Below are positions 33,005 through 42,196 of a stretch of DNA of 64,000 bases, in pieces (the stretch's first letter is position 1; each line of letters begins with the position of its first letter). Position numbers and translations under genes: made by a program. The DNA comes from Sphingomonas sp. (lineage in GTDB: Bacteria > Pseudomonadota > Alphaproteobacteria > Sphingomonadales > Sphingomonadaceae), in NCBI GenBank assembly GCA_017304655.1, contig JAFKLY010000004.1, forward strand, positions 186,001 to 250,000, read 5' to 3'. The notes under the pieces were generated by a model. That model was not told the origin of the DNA. It was given only the letters and a program-made list of their open reading frames with translations, and made no database searches.

Positions 33005-33673
33005 TCAGGCGAAGCGGATGCTCAGCCCGCGCCGGCGGGCAAGGCCGCCGACGAAGGCGAAGCCGCCAATCATCATCGCCCAGCTCGCCGGTTCCGGCAC
33101 AGCGGCGACGCCGTCGTTGAAGCCGGTCACCAGCCCCTGGTTCCAGTTATAGGGGTATGCCGAGAAGCGGCTGTTGGTCGTGCCGTTATTCTGATCGACA
33201 TCGAAGAACGCCGAACCGGATGACAGGCTGAACTCGCGCACGGTGAGCAACAGATTTCCCGCCGCCGGATTATAGCTGAATAGGCTCGAGAGATTGAGAT
33301 CGAGCCGATTGCCCGAAATCGACGGCAGGCTGCCATTGAAAACCTCGACAAAGGAGCTGTCGAGCCAGGGCGCACTGGTGTTGGTGTCGAAGGTAGCGAT
33401 GTCGGTACTGATGGTCGAGAGATAGATGACGAACGTGCCGGAACGCACGGCGCCGCCGGGCGCCTGTGACGTGTAGAAGCTCAGCTTGCTGATATCGATA
33501 CCGCTGCCAAAGCTCGCGGCATTGTAGATCTGCTGGTAGTAATAGCCGCCCAGATTGCCGCCGAACGGAATGGAATTGCTGCTGTCGGCCGTGCCGATGA
33601 CGAGTGCCTGCGCCGGTGTCAGCGCCGTGCCCGCACACAAGGCCGCGAGGGCGAACCCGATGAAGTGTTTCAT
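33005..33673 (-). CDS. PEPxxWA-CTERM sorting-domain protein
   Basis: About 222 residues. A signal peptide (FIGFALAALCAGTALTPAQA) leads to a β-rich extracellular domain with many Ser/Gly/Asn residues. It ends with VPEPASWAMMIGGFAFVGGLARRRG, the PEP motif, a transmembrane helix and a basic tail recognised by exosortase for cleavage and export. Such proteins are common in sphingomonads and associated with surface or exopolysaccharide material. Its own role is unknown. The start at 33673 (MKHFIGF) is the ATG before the signal peptide. It is a single gene with its own terminator. Confidence 0.85.
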   Translation of the reverse strand: MKHFIGFALAALCAGTALTPAQALVIGTADSSNSIPFGGNLGGYYYQQIYNAASFGSGIDISKLSFYTSQAPGGAVRSGTFVIYLSTISTDIATFDTNTSAPWLDSSFVEVFNGSLPSISGNRLDLNLSSLFSYNPAAGNLLLTVREFSLSSGSAFFDVDQNNGTTNSRFSAYPYNWNQGLVTGFNDGVAAVPEPASWAMMIGGFAFVGGLARRRGLSIRFA

Positions 33674-33902
33674 GTTTCTGTCTCCCACTTGTGAAAATCG
33701 GCGCTACCGGACAGCGCGAGTGTCGTCGGCGCCGTCCCTGCGCTCGCATCGCTTCGTGACCGGATCGTCTCGGTTGTGCGTCAATCGCGTGACGTCATGA
33801 GGGCCTGTGCCGATCCGGGACGAGGCTCATGGTCGCATCTTGCGGGCGGGCCGCCGCGTCGCTGCCTTGCGTCCGGGGCGTGATGTCTGCCACTATCGCT
33901 TC

Positions 33903-34979
33903 ATGTCCCGCTTCGTTCTCCCGCTCCGCTCCGTCCGCAAGGCCGGTCTCGTCCTGATCGCGTCCCTTGCGCTGGGGTCTGCCGCCTACTGTCAGCAGGT
34001 GCCGACCTCGACGGTCGGTGCGGATGTCGAGGCCGGTTTCGCGGCGTATCTGGAGAGCTTGCGTCCAAAAGCGAAGGCGCAGGGCGTGAGTGATGCGACT
34101 TTCGATCGCGCGATGACGGGCCTGACCTTCAATCCACGCGTGGCGGCGCTGGATCGAAGCAATCTGCCGACGGCAGCCGATGCACCGATACCGGATTTCG
34201 AACCATATCGCCGCCAGCATATCGATGATCGCAAGATCGCTCGCGGACGTGCGGTCTATGCGGCCAACCGTGCTCTCCTGAGCGGAATCGAACGTGAGAC
34301 GGGCGTGCCGGAGGAAATCATGGTCGCGATCTTCGGTCATGAAACCAACTACGGGACGATTACCGGCGATTTCGATCTGCTGCGCTCGCTGTCCACGCTG
34401 GCTTATGAGGGGCGTCGTCGCGCGCTCTTCGAGCCGGAAGTGCTGGCCGTGCTGCAGATGCTGGAACGCGGCATCCCGCGCGAGCGGCTGGTCGGCAGCT
34501 ACGCCGGCGCGTTCGGCTACCCCCAGTTCCTGCCGACTGTATATTTGCGTGATGCGCGTGACGCGGACGGGGACGGGATGCCCAGCATCTGGTCGAGCCA
34601 GGCCGATGCGCTTGCCTCGATCGCCAATTATTTCGTGCGCGCTGGCTGGCGCAAAGGAGAGCCATGGGGGATCGCCGTCCGGCTGCCGGATGGCTTCGAT
34701 CGTTCAGGCCTCATGGCCAAGACCAATCCACCACGTTGCAAGCGCGTGTTCGACCGGCACAGCCGCTGGCTCAGCATGGCGGAGTGGCGCGCCTTGGGGG
34801 TGAGTCCGGCCAAGGCCGTCTGGCCGGATGACCGGATCATGGCAACCTTGCTGGAGCCCGACGGGCCGGGGCGCACGGCCTATTTGCTCACGGGCAATTA
34901 TCGGACGATCCTGGATTATAACTGTTCCAATTTCTATGCCTTGTCGGTGGGGCTGCTCGCCGACGAGGTCAGGCAATAG
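33903..34979 (+). CDS. Lytic murein transglycosylase (MltB family)
   Basis: About 358 residues with a signal sequence (GLVLIASLALGSAAYCQQ). The SLT_2 domain carries the catalytic Glu in VAIFGHETNYGTITGDFDLL, followed by SLSTLAYEGRRRALFEPEVL and GSYAGAFGYPQFLPTVYL. The PSIWSSQADALASIANYFV and NCSNFYALSVGLLADEV segments complete the family. It cleaves the glycan backbone of peptidoglycan in the periplasm, giving 1,6-anhydro ends. There is no lipobox, so it is likely soluble. A 192-bp spacer without a gene separates it from the carboxypeptidase downstream. Confidence 0.9.
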   Translation: MSRFVLPLRSVRKAGLVLIASLALGSAAYCQQVPTSTVGADVEAGFAAYLESLRPKAKAQGVSDATFDRAMTGLTFNPRVAALDRSNLPTAADAPIPDFEPYRRQHIDDRKIARGRAVYAANRALLSGIERETGVPEEIMVAIFGHETNYGTITGDFDLLRSLSTLAYEGRRRALFEPEVLAVLQMLERGIPRERLVGSYAGAFGYPQFLPTVYLRDARDADGDGMPSIWSSQADALASIANYFVRAGWRKGEPWGIAVRLPDGFDRSGLMAKTNPPRCKRVFDRHSRWLSMAEWRALGVSPAKAVWPDDRIMATLLEPDGPGRTAYLLTGNYRTILDYNCSNFYALSVGLLADEVRQ

Positions 34980-35171
34980 GGTGTTTGGCACATTTGGCAC
35001 GGCTCCCGGTCTGCGGGCGCCCTCGGTCTCGTGAAATTCAATGCACAGCGCTGCGAAATGCTCAGATTGATCCGTGCCGAGGGCTATGCAGAACTTCGCC
35101 TGATGGCTAAACGCTCCGTGAGCAGCGGTGCTGCCGCTGCCCTTCAGCATTCGTCATGACCGGATTTCTTG

Positions 35172-36329
35172 ATGCGACCTTTTCTGCCGTTTGCACTGGC
35201 GCTGCCGTTCCTCGTTTCGGCTGCGGCTGCGAGCACGCCCAGTTACACCAGTAACGCACCCGTGGCCTATATGATCGACCTGGCTTCTGGCCGGGTCCTT
35301 TATGATCGCGATTCCAATCGTCGCATTCCGCCCGCATCGATGGCGAAAATGATGACAGCGCACGTTGCGTTCAAGTTGATCAAGGACGGCAAGCTGCGGC
35401 TTGACCAGAGCTTCACCATGCGCCCGGAAACCTGGCGCAAATGGCATAGCCAGGGCTCGACCATGTTTCTTGCCGCCAACGAGCAGGTGACCGTCGAGAA
35501 CCTGCTGCACGGGATCGTCACCCTTTCCGGCAACGATGCCTGTGTCGTGCTGGCCGAGGGGATCGCAGGATCCGAGGAAGCCTTCACTGACCTGATGAAC
35601 GCCGAGGCAAAGCGATTGGGCCTGACCAACAGTCATTTCGGCACGAGCAACGGATGGCCGGACGAAGGGCGGACCTATGTCTCCGCAAGGGATCTGGCCG
35701 TGCTTGCGCGCGCCTCGGTCGAGGAAACGCCGGATCTTTACAAACGCTTCTATGCCACGACTTCGTTCACCTGGGGCAAGACCATGGGGGGATCGGACAT
35801 CAGTCAGGCGAACCGCAACCCCATCCTTGGCAAGATCGCCGGGGCAGACGGGCTCAAGACTGGCCATACCGAAGAAGCTGGCTTCGGTTTCACAGGATCT
35901 GCCGAGCAGAGCGGGCGACGACTGATCATGGTGGTTGCCGGCCTGCCGACCTTCAATGGTCGGATCGACGAATCGGCGCGCTTCATGGACTGGGGCTTCA
36001 AGGCCTGGCGGCTGCGTCCGCTGGTGAAGAAAGGTGCGACGCTGGCCCAGGCGACTGTGCAGGGCGGCTGGGCTCGCAGTGTCGATCTCGTCGCGCCGCG
36101 TGATCTCGCTGCCACTATCCCCGCCTCGGCCAACGGCGCGGTGCGCGGAAAGGTGGTGTATTCCGGCCCGATCAAGGCGCCGATCGCTCAGGGGCAGGAA
36201 ATCGCTCGCCTCATCGTGGATGCCGGGGACGGGCAAACCCAGTCTCTGCCGCTTGTCTCGGGCGAGGCTGTGCCGCAGGCCGGCTTCTTTGGCCGGCTAT
36301 GGACCGGCTTCCTCTCCCTGTTCGGCTGA
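35172..36329 (+). CDS. dacA: D-alanyl-D-alanine carboxypeptidase (PBP5/6 family)
   Basis: A 385-residue periplasmic enzyme with a signal peptide (FALALPFLVSAAAAS). The serine-protease-like triad motifs are Ser56-x-x-Lys59 (PPASMAKMM), SGN in VTLSGNDACVVL, and KTG in GLKTGHTEEAGFGF. The PBP5 C-terminal β-domain follows (about residues 285-370), with a final hydrophobic/amphipathic anchor (GRLWTGFLSLFG). It trims the terminal D-Ala of peptide stems. It starts at the ATG 35172. tmk starts 8 bp after its stop, so dac-tmk-holB probably form one operon. Confidence 0.94.
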   Translation: MRPFLPFALALPFLVSAAAASTPSYTSNAPVAYMIDLASGRVLYDRDSNRRIPPASMAKMMTAHVAFKLIKDGKLRLDQSFTMRPETWRKWHSQGSTMFLAANEQVTVENLLHGIVTLSGNDACVVLAEGIAGSEEAFTDLMNAEAKRLGLTNSHFGTSNGWPDEGRTYVSARDLAVLARASVEETPDLYKRFYATTSFTWGKTMGGSDISQANRNPILGKIAGADGLKTGHTEEAGFGFTGSAEQSGRRLIMVVAGLPTFNGRIDESARFMDWGFKAWRLRPLVKKGATLAQATVQGGWARSVDLVAPRDLAATIPASANGAVRGKVVYSGPIKAPIAQGQEIARLIVDAGDGQTQSLPLVSGEAVPQAGFFGRLWTGFLSLFG

Positions 36330-36337
36330 TCGAGGCG

Positions 36338-36967
36338 ATGCCACGCGGCCGTTTCATTTCGCTGGAAGGCGGCGAGGGGGTAGGCAAGTCGACCCAGGCG
36401 CGCAGGCTGGCAGGTGCGCTGGCCGAACGGGGCATTGACACGGTTTTGACACGCGAGCCGGGTGGCAGCGACGGGGCGGAAGCGATCCGTGGACTGTTGC
36501 TCTCAGGGGCAGCCGATCGGTGGACGATCCGCGCCGAAGCCCTGCTCTTCGCCGCCGCCCGTGCCGATCATGTCGCGCGCACCATCCTCCCGGCCGTTGA
36601 TGCGGGCAAATGGGTGATTTGCGATCGCTTCCTGGACAGCAGCCGGGCTTATCAGGGCGTCGGCGCTGTGCTGAGCGATGCCGACATCCTGGCGCTGCAT
36701 CAGGTCGGTTCGGCCGGCCTCCTGCCGGACCGGACGCTGCTTCTGCGCTTGCCGCTCGATGAGAGCAGCGAGCGCGCCGGCGCTCGCGACGGCGGAGAGG
36801 CAGACAGGATCGGCGGGCGTGACGCCGAGTTCCACCAGGCTGTAGCGTCAGCGTTCGAACGCTTTGCCGACGATGAGCCCGAGCGTTTCCGGCGGGTCGA
36901 TGCACGCGGCTCGATCGATGCCGTGAGCGCGCGGCTCCTTGCTGCGCTCGCCGACTGGCTGCCATGA
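36338..36967 (+). CDS. tmk: Thymidylate kinase
   Basis: A 209-residue enzyme phosphorylating dTMP. It has the P-loop SLEGGEGVGKSTQA (residues 8-21), the TREPGGSDGAEAIR substrate motif and the DRFLDSSRAYQG segment, all in their usual positions. The ATG at 36338 (MPRGRFISLEGG) starts immediately before the P-loop strand as in the family; a longer frame overlaps dac. It overlaps holB by ATGA. The length is normal. Confidence 0.96.
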   Translation: MPRGRFISLEGGEGVGKSTQARRLAGALAERGIDTVLTREPGGSDGAEAIRGLLLSGAADRWTIRAEALLFAAARADHVARTILPAVDAGKWVICDRFLDSSRAYQGVGAVLSDADILALHQVGSAGLLPDRTLLLRLPLDESSERAGARDGGEADRIGGRDAEFHQAVASAFERFADDEPERFRRVDARGSIDAVSARLLAALADWLP

Positions 36968-37971
36968 CGCGCTGGCTGGGGCACGATAGCCAGATCGCCG
37001 AGTTGATTGCGGCAAGTTCTGCGGAACGAATGCACCACGGCTGGATCTTCGCCGGGCCGAAGGGCGTGGGAAAAGCCGGGGTTGCCCTCGATTTCGCCAA
37101 GCGGCTGCTTGTGACCGGTGCCGGGCGACCGGTGCCGGAGAGTCGGCTCGCGCCGGATGAGAGTGACGTCAGCGTGCGCTTGCTGGCCGGCGGCGCTCAT
37201 CCTGATTTCGTGCGACTTGAACGACTGGAGCGCGACGACAAGAAAAGCGATAGCGGCCAGCTCGCGCGGAACATCACGGTCGATCAGATACGAGGTCTGG
37301 CGCGCCTGCTCCATAGCGCCCCGTCGATGGGGAACCGCCGGATCGTGCTGATCGACAGCGCCGATGATCTGGAAACCGGTGCTGCCAACGCCCTGCTCAA
37401 GAATCTGGAGGAACCGCCAGCGGGCGCCCTGTTCCTCCTCATTGCGCATCGCCCGGGGCGCTTGCTGCCCACGATCCGGTCGCGCTGCCGCGTGTTGCGT
37501 TTCATGGCTTTGAACGACGACCTCATGACAGAAGCCTTGAGCGAGGCGTTGCCCGATGTGCCAGCTGCCGAGCGCGGGAGACTTGTTGTCGGTGCCGAAG
37601 GATCGCCGGGGCAAGCGATTGCGTCGCGCGATCTTGATGTGGCTGGGCTGGAACAGGCTCTGGCCGTCATCGTGAAAGGTGGGCGCAACGTCGAAAGCGA
37701 AAGAGCCAGGCTGATGGCCGCCCTTTCCAGCGTCGCGGCCCGGCCGAGGCTGGAGGCATTTGTCGATCTTGTTCCTCGCTTCATTGCGCGGCAGATGCGT
37801 GGCTTGCCGGCCGACGCGCTTGGGCCGGCCATCGCGGCGGTCGAAGAAGCGCAGCGGCTTGGCGCAGGAGCCGTCACGCCGCTTCAGCTGGAACCGGGTG
37901 CGCTCGTTTACAGGCTATGTGATACGGTGGCCGGGCTTGCCTCGGCCGGAAACGTGGCAGAGCGGGTCTAG
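36964..37971 (+). CDS. holB: DNA polymerase III subunit delta'
   Basis: A 335-residue clamp-loader subunit. Domain I carries HHGWIFAGPKGVGKAGVALDFAKRLL (a P-loop-like loop), the DQIRGLARLLHSAPSMGNRRIVLIDSADDLETGAANALLKNLEEPPAGALFLLIA block, and the SRC motif in TIRSRCRVLRF. The P-loop lacks the final Ser/Thr pair, as is common for the delta' subunit that does not hydrolyse ATP. The C-terminal helical domain follows. It is in an operon with tmk upstream (ATGA overlap) and metG 78 bp downstream. Confidence 0.93.
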   Translation: MTRWLGHDSQIAELIAASSAERMHHGWIFAGPKGVGKAGVALDFAKRLLVTGAGRPVPESRLAPDESDVSVRLLAGGAHPDFVRLERLERDDKKSDSGQLARNITVDQIRGLARLLHSAPSMGNRRIVLIDSADDLETGAANALLKNLEEPPAGALFLLIAHRPGRLLPTIRSRCRVLRFMALNDDLMTEALSEALPDVPAAERGRLVVGAEGSPGQAIASRDLDVAGLEQALAVIVKGGRNVESERARLMAALSSVAARPRLEAFVDLVPRFIARQMRGLPADALGPAIAAVEEAQRLGAGAVTPLQLEPGALVYRLCDTVAGLASAGNVAERV

Positions 37972-38049
37972 GCACAGCGTGCCCGCGCGGCTAGAGAGGC
38001 GCTTCTCCGCAGGGCCGCGCCAGACGGCCAAACGCTCCAGCAGGACATC

Positions 38050-39621
38050 ATGCCCAAACCGCTCACCATCACCACTGCCATCAGCTATCCGAATGGCCGT
38101 CCCCATATTGGCCATGCCTATGAAGCGATCGCGACGGATGCCATCGCTCGGGCCGCACGCATGTCGGGGCGTGACGTCTTCTTCCAAACCGGCACGGACG
38201 AGCACGGCCTCAAGGTTGCTCAGACAGCGCGGACAAAGGGCATTACACCGAATGCTTTCGTTGATGAAATGTCATCTTATTTCAAGGAAATGGATGACAT
38301 TCTCAATATCAGCTATGATCGGTTCATCCGCACCAGCGAGCCGGCGCACCATGCCGCCAGCCAGGCGATCTGGGAAGCGATGGCCGCTAATGGAGACCTG
38401 TATCTGGATCGCTACGAGGGCTGGTACTCGGTTCGAGACGAAGCCTATTATGATGAGAGTGAACTGAGCGAAGGGGCAGATGGCGCCAAGCTCTCCCCCC
38501 AAGGCACACCGGTCGAGTGGACGATCGAGGAAAGCTGGTTTTTCCGGCTCTCGGCCTATCAGCAAAAGCTGCTCGATCTCTATGAAAAACAGCCGGATTT
38601 TATTCAGCCGGAGAGCCGCCGCAACGAGATTCTCCGGTTCGTCGAGGGCGGCTTGCGGGATCTCTCGGTCTCGCGCACGAGTTTCGATTGGGGCGTGAAG
38701 GTCCCCGGCTCGCCGGATCACGTGATGTATGTGTGGGTGGATGCGCTCACCAATTATCTCACAGGATGCGGCTATCCGTCGGATCCCGAAAGGCTGGAGC
38801 GCTACTGGTCTGAAGGCGGCGATATCGTTCATATCATCGGCAAGGACATCGTGCGGTTCCACACGGTCTATTGGCCGGCGTTCCTGATGAGCGCGAAACT
38901 CCCTTTGCCCCGCACCGTCTTTGGCCATGGCTTCCTGCTCAATCGCGGGGAGAAGATGTCCAAGTCGCTCGGCAATGTCGCGGACCCGAAGGATCTGGCC
39001 GAGACATTCGGCGTCGATCCGCTGCGCTATTTCCTGCTTGCGGAAGTGAGCTTCGGCAATGACGGCAGCTACAGCGCCGAAGCGATTGTTCACAAAACCA
39101 ATACCGAGCTCGGCAATGCGTTTGGTAATCTTGCCCAGCGGACGCTGAGCTTTATTGCCAAGAATCTGGAAGGGCGCTTGCCGGTTCCTGCCCCGTTCCC
39201 GGAGGATGAAGCGCTACTGGCGACGGTGCATGAGGCGACCACCTGCGCCGTTCCTCAGGCCTTCGCCTCACTGGCGCCGCAGGACGCGATCCAAGCCTGG
39301 TTGCGCGCGGCGTATGCGTGCAATGCCTATATCGATGCGCAAGCGCCCTGGGCGCTGCGCAAGACGGATCCTGCCCGGATGGAAGCGGTGCTCGCGACGC
39401 TCTATGTCGCCATCGCTGATCTCGCCATTGCCATTTCGCCGGTCATTCCAGCGAGTGCGGGCAGCCTGTTGGATCATATGGGTATACCGGCTGAGGTCCG
39501 CAGCTATGGCGCACTGGGTACCGACTGGTACACGGACCTGCATTCGCGCGGTTTCGTTGTTGAGGCGCCCAAGCCTCTGTTTCCGCGCCTGGAAATGCCA
39601 GTGGAGGCTCAGGCCGAGTGA
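38050..39621 (+). CDS. metG: Methionyl-tRNA synthetase
   Basis: A 523-residue class I synthetase. HIGH motif is PHIGHAYE (residues 16-23), the TGTDEHGLKVAQTA segment binds methionine, and KMSKS is GEKMSKSLGN near residue 300. There is no zinc knuckle in the connective peptide, where Cys residues would be expected, and no C-terminal dimerization domain. This fits the short alphaproteobacterial type rather than damage. The stop overlaps the tatD start (TGATG). The gene is preceded by a short spacer after holB. Confidence 0.96.
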   Translation: MPKPLTITTAISYPNGRPHIGHAYEAIATDAIARAARMSGRDVFFQTGTDEHGLKVAQTARTKGITPNAFVDEMSSYFKEMDDILNISYDRFIRTSEPAHHAASQAIWEAMAANGDLYLDRYEGWYSVRDEAYYDESELSEGADGAKLSPQGTPVEWTIEESWFFRLSAYQQKLLDLYEKQPDFIQPESRRNEILRFVEGGLRDLSVSRTSFDWGVKVPGSPDHVMYVWVDALTNYLTGCGYPSDPERLERYWSEGGDIVHIIGKDIVRFHTVYWPAFLMSAKLPLPRTVFGHGFLLNRGEKMSKSLGNVADPKDLAETFGVDPLRYFLLAEVSFGNDGSYSAEAIVHKTNTELGNAFGNLAQRTLSFIAKNLEGRLPVPAPFPEDEALLATVHEATTCAVPQAFASLAPQDAIQAWLRAAYACNAYIDAQAPWALRKTDPARMEAVLATLYVAIADLAIAISPVIPASAGSLLDHMGIPAEVRSYGALGTDWYTDLHSRGFVVEAPKPLFPRLEMPVEAQAE

Positions 39622-40406
39622 TGCTGGTCGATAGCCATTGCCATCTCAACTATGAAGGTCTCGTCGAGGATCAGACGGGCGTCCTGACGCGCGCCCGCGC
39701 AGCTGGCGTGGGGACGATGCTGAACATCTCCACCCGCGAGCGCGAATGGGCTCAGATTATCGGCACGGCCGAGCGTGAGCACGACGTCTGGGCCAGCGTC
39801 GGCATCCATCCACATGAAGCCGATGCCCATGCCCATGTCGATACCGCCAAGCTGGTGGCAATGGCCTCGCATCCGCGTGTCATCGCGATCGGCGAGACCG
39901 GGCTCGATTATTATTACGATCATAGCGACCGCACACGCCAGCAAATCAGCTTTCGAGCCCATATCGCCGCCGCGCGAGAGACTGGCCTGCCACTTATCGT
40001 CCATACGCGTGATGCGGAGGATGACACCGCCGCCATCCTGCGCGAGGAGATGGAGGAGGGCGCCTATACGGGCGTCATCCATTGCTTCACCGCGAGTGGG
40101 GCTTTCGCTGACATCGCCCTGGAATTGGGCTTATTCATCAGTATCTCCGGCATCGTAACCTTCAAGAACGCGAAGGCACTGCAGGAGACAGCCGCGCGCA
40201 TTCCTGCCGGCCGCCTGCTAGTCGAGACGGACTCGCCGTTTCTGGCGCCTGTGCCTCATCGTGGACGACCATGCGAACCGGCTTTCGTTGCCGATACCGC
40301 TCGGTTTCTGGCCAATCTGCGCGGCGAGTCTTTCGAAAGCCTGGCGGAAACGACGACCCGCAACTTCTTCGCGCTGTTCGGTAAAAGTGCGCCTGTCGCG
40401 AGCTGA
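39621..40406 (+). CDS. tatD: TatD-family metal-dependent hydrolase/deoxyribonuclease
   Basis: A 261-residue TIM-barrel enzyme. The metal-binding residues are visible: DSHCHLNYEGL (two His), GETGLDYYYDHS with Glu, HTRDAEDDTAAI with His, HCFTASG with His and VETDSPFLAP with Asp. TatD proteins are 3'-5' exonucleases that act in DNA or RNA quality control. The ATG shares its first base with the metG stop, so translation is coupled. The next gene follows after 3 bp. Confidence 0.94.
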   Translation: MLVDSHCHLNYEGLVEDQTGVLTRARAAGVGTMLNISTREREWAQIIGTAEREHDVWASVGIHPHEADAHAHVDTAKLVAMASHPRVIAIGETGLDYYYDHSDRTRQQISFRAHIAAARETGLPLIVHTRDAEDDTAAILREEMEEGAYTGVIHCFTASGAFADIALELGLFISISGIVTFKNAKALQETAARIPAGRLLVETDSPFLAPVPHRGRPCEPAFVADTARFLANLRGESFESLAETTTRNFFALFGKSAPVAS

Positions 40407-40409
40407 GCC

Positions 40410-41183
40410 ATGACCCTGACGCTTCAAATGCTGGGTAGTGGAACTTCCTCCGGGGTCCCGCGCATCGGCAATGATTGGGGCGCCTGCGATCCCTCCAATC
40501 CGCGCAATCGGCGCACGCGCGTCTCCATCTTGGTTGAGAGTGCGACGACGCGCTTGCTCGTGGATACCTCGCCAGACATGCGTGCGCAGTTGCTTGCTGC
40601 GGATGTCGTGCAAATTGATGCGGTCTTGTGGACGCATGACCATGCCGATCACAGTCATGGCATCGACGATCTACGGCAAATCATGCACCACCGCGGCGCG
40701 CCGGTGCCCGGCTATGCACACAGGGCGACGATGGCAAAGCTGCGCGCGCGCTTCGACTATGTGTTTGATGGCGGGCAGGGCTATCGCGCCACTGTTGAAG
40801 GCATGGATTTGCCCGTGGATGGTATGACGATCGGCGACATTGGCGTGCGACATGTCGATCAGCCGCACGGTCCGATCTTTTCGAGCGGATTTCGCTTCGA
40901 TTTTAACGGAAAATCTATCGCTTATGCGACGGACTTCCATGAAATGACGAGCGACATGCTTGCGCTTTATGGGGGCGTGGATTGCCTCGTGATCGATGCG
41001 CTGCGCGAACGACCGCATCCCACACATCCGCATCTGGCGCTGACGCTGGAGGCGATCGCCGCGATCCGGCCCGGCCGGGCAATCCTGACCCACATGGATC
41101 AAAGTCTCGACTACGACATGCTCGCGGCCACGCTTCCCGATGGCGTCGAACCGGGCTATGATGGCTTGCTAATGCGGCTCTGA
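40410..41183 (+). CDS. Metallo-β-lactamase-fold hydrolase (PhnP-like)
   Basis: A 257-residue β-lactamase-fold protein. It has the LGSGTSSGVPRIG opening, the metal-binding THDHADHSHGIDDL motif and a later CLVIDALRERPHPTHPHLAL region with further His/Asp ligands. The arrangement resembles PhnP, a cyclic-phosphate phosphodiesterase, but similar proteins are part of core operons in many alphaproteobacteria with no known phosphonate link. It is in an operon with metG and tatD. The substrate is unresolved. Confidence 0.9.
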   Translation: MTLTLQMLGSGTSSGVPRIGNDWGACDPSNPRNRRTRVSILVESATTRLLVDTSPDMRAQLLAADVVQIDAVLWTHDHADHSHGIDDLRQIMHHRGAPVPGYAHRATMAKLRARFDYVFDGGQGYRATVEGMDLPVDGMTIGDIGVRHVDQPHGPIFSSGFRFDFNGKSIAYATDFHEMTSDMLALYGGVDCLVIDALRERPHPTHPHLALTLEAIAAIRPGRAILTHMDQSLDYDMLAATLPDGVEPGYDGLLMRL

Positions 41184-41213
41184 GCAGCGGGCCGCCAGGA
41201 AGGAGACGTCGCG

Positions 41214-41402
41214 ATTTCGCCCGACATCCTTGCCCATAGTGTATGGATCATGCTGGCGCTCGTGCTTGTGGGCAGCAGTCTCATGCTGCGGCGAGTGGGA
41301 AGCGGCAATCTCCTGAAGCTCATCCTGTTCTGGGCGCTGATATTCGGCCTCGTCTGGGTCGGTGCGCAATATTACACGGTCTGCTGCGCCATGCCTCGCT
41401 GA
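41214..41402 (+). CDS. Small membrane protein downstream of the MBL gene, possible ATT start
   Basis: 62 codons: ISPDILAHSVWIM followed by a hydrophobic helix (LALVLVGSSLML), a short basic loop (RRVGSGNLLK) and a second helix (LILFWALIFGLVWVGAQY). It fits the two-helix small membrane proteins of sphingomonads. A strong AAGGAG lies 9 nt before an ATT codon at 41214, and no ATG, GTG or TTG occurs in frame until the ATG at 41250. ATT is a rare but accepted start. If the ATG is used the protein is 50 residues, but then the ribosome-binding site is 45 bp away. No function can be inferred. Confidence 0.6.
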   Translation: MSPDILAHSVWIMLALVLVGSSLMLRRVGSGNLLKLILFWALIFGLVWVGAQYYTVCCAMPR

Positions 41403-41631
41403 ATGGGGCCGTTCACGGTCGCTGCCCAGCTTTCCGGCACCGTGGCCCTGCTTGAGGCGGGAGCGCATAATATACATCCCTTCTTCACGTGCCGGCCTGC
41501 GCGGCCGCAGCCGGACATGGCTAGTCGCTGCATTCCGGTAACTGTGGCAACGTCTGGAGCGACGGAGGGATCACAAGGCATTCATCCGGGCCAATGCCTG
41601 TAAGGCGCGCCACCCAGGCGACACAGGTCGG

Positions 41632-41864
41632 TTGGATATCGACAAGGCGGTGGTGGTCGATCCCGGCATCAAGGTTCATGGCATCAATGGGCTGGGAGCG
41701 CGGACGCATCCGTCTTCCCGCTTGTCATCGGCGAGATCACGAAGGCGCCTACCGGGATGGCTGGCGAACGCGGCGCCGACAAGATCTCCGGCAAGCCAGA
41801 TTCGACGCCTGTGGCACTGTGGACTGAATCTTCGGCAAGGAAACCGTATAAAATCTTTTTATAA
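41632..41864 (+). pseudogene. Remnant of a GMC oxidoreductase C-terminus
   Basis: One frame reads DIDKAVVVDPGIKVHGINGL, and after a shift near 41695-41700 another reads ADASVFPLVIGEITKAPTGM then AGERGADKI. Joined, they match the C-terminal GMC signature (VVDP-x-x-RVHGI-x-GLRVADAS…). The rest of the flavoprotein is missing. Several frames and stops make it a pseudogene; the parent enzyme (choline/alcohol dehydrogenase type) cannot be specified. Confidence 0.6.
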
Positions 41865-42196
41865 TAGAATAATGCACCTGGAACTTCCAAAAGTGCTGGA
41901 GGATTGGTGCGGTGACGATCGCACCGCTCCTCGAGCTATGGAACCTCACCGATCACATCAACATGACGATCGCTCCAGCCGTGCCGAAAGAAGGTGGTTG
42001 TGATGCGCTCGCTGCATCCGCACTATGCAACGCTCTATGAGAAATTAATTTATAATTATCAGTATTTTATTTGCTATTCTTGCCCGATGAGACTGTCCGG
42101 AACGCTTGAATCGACAACGGCCGCTTTGATCAAGTGGATTAGAACACTTATTGGGATCGGTCCAAAGGGGCACTGACTTTCCCGAACGCAGGCTCA

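Noticed and set aside
38050..39621. Missing zinc knuckle in MetRS as a damaged gene
   Set aside because: Short MetRS of this group naturally lack it; HIGH and KMSKS are intact.
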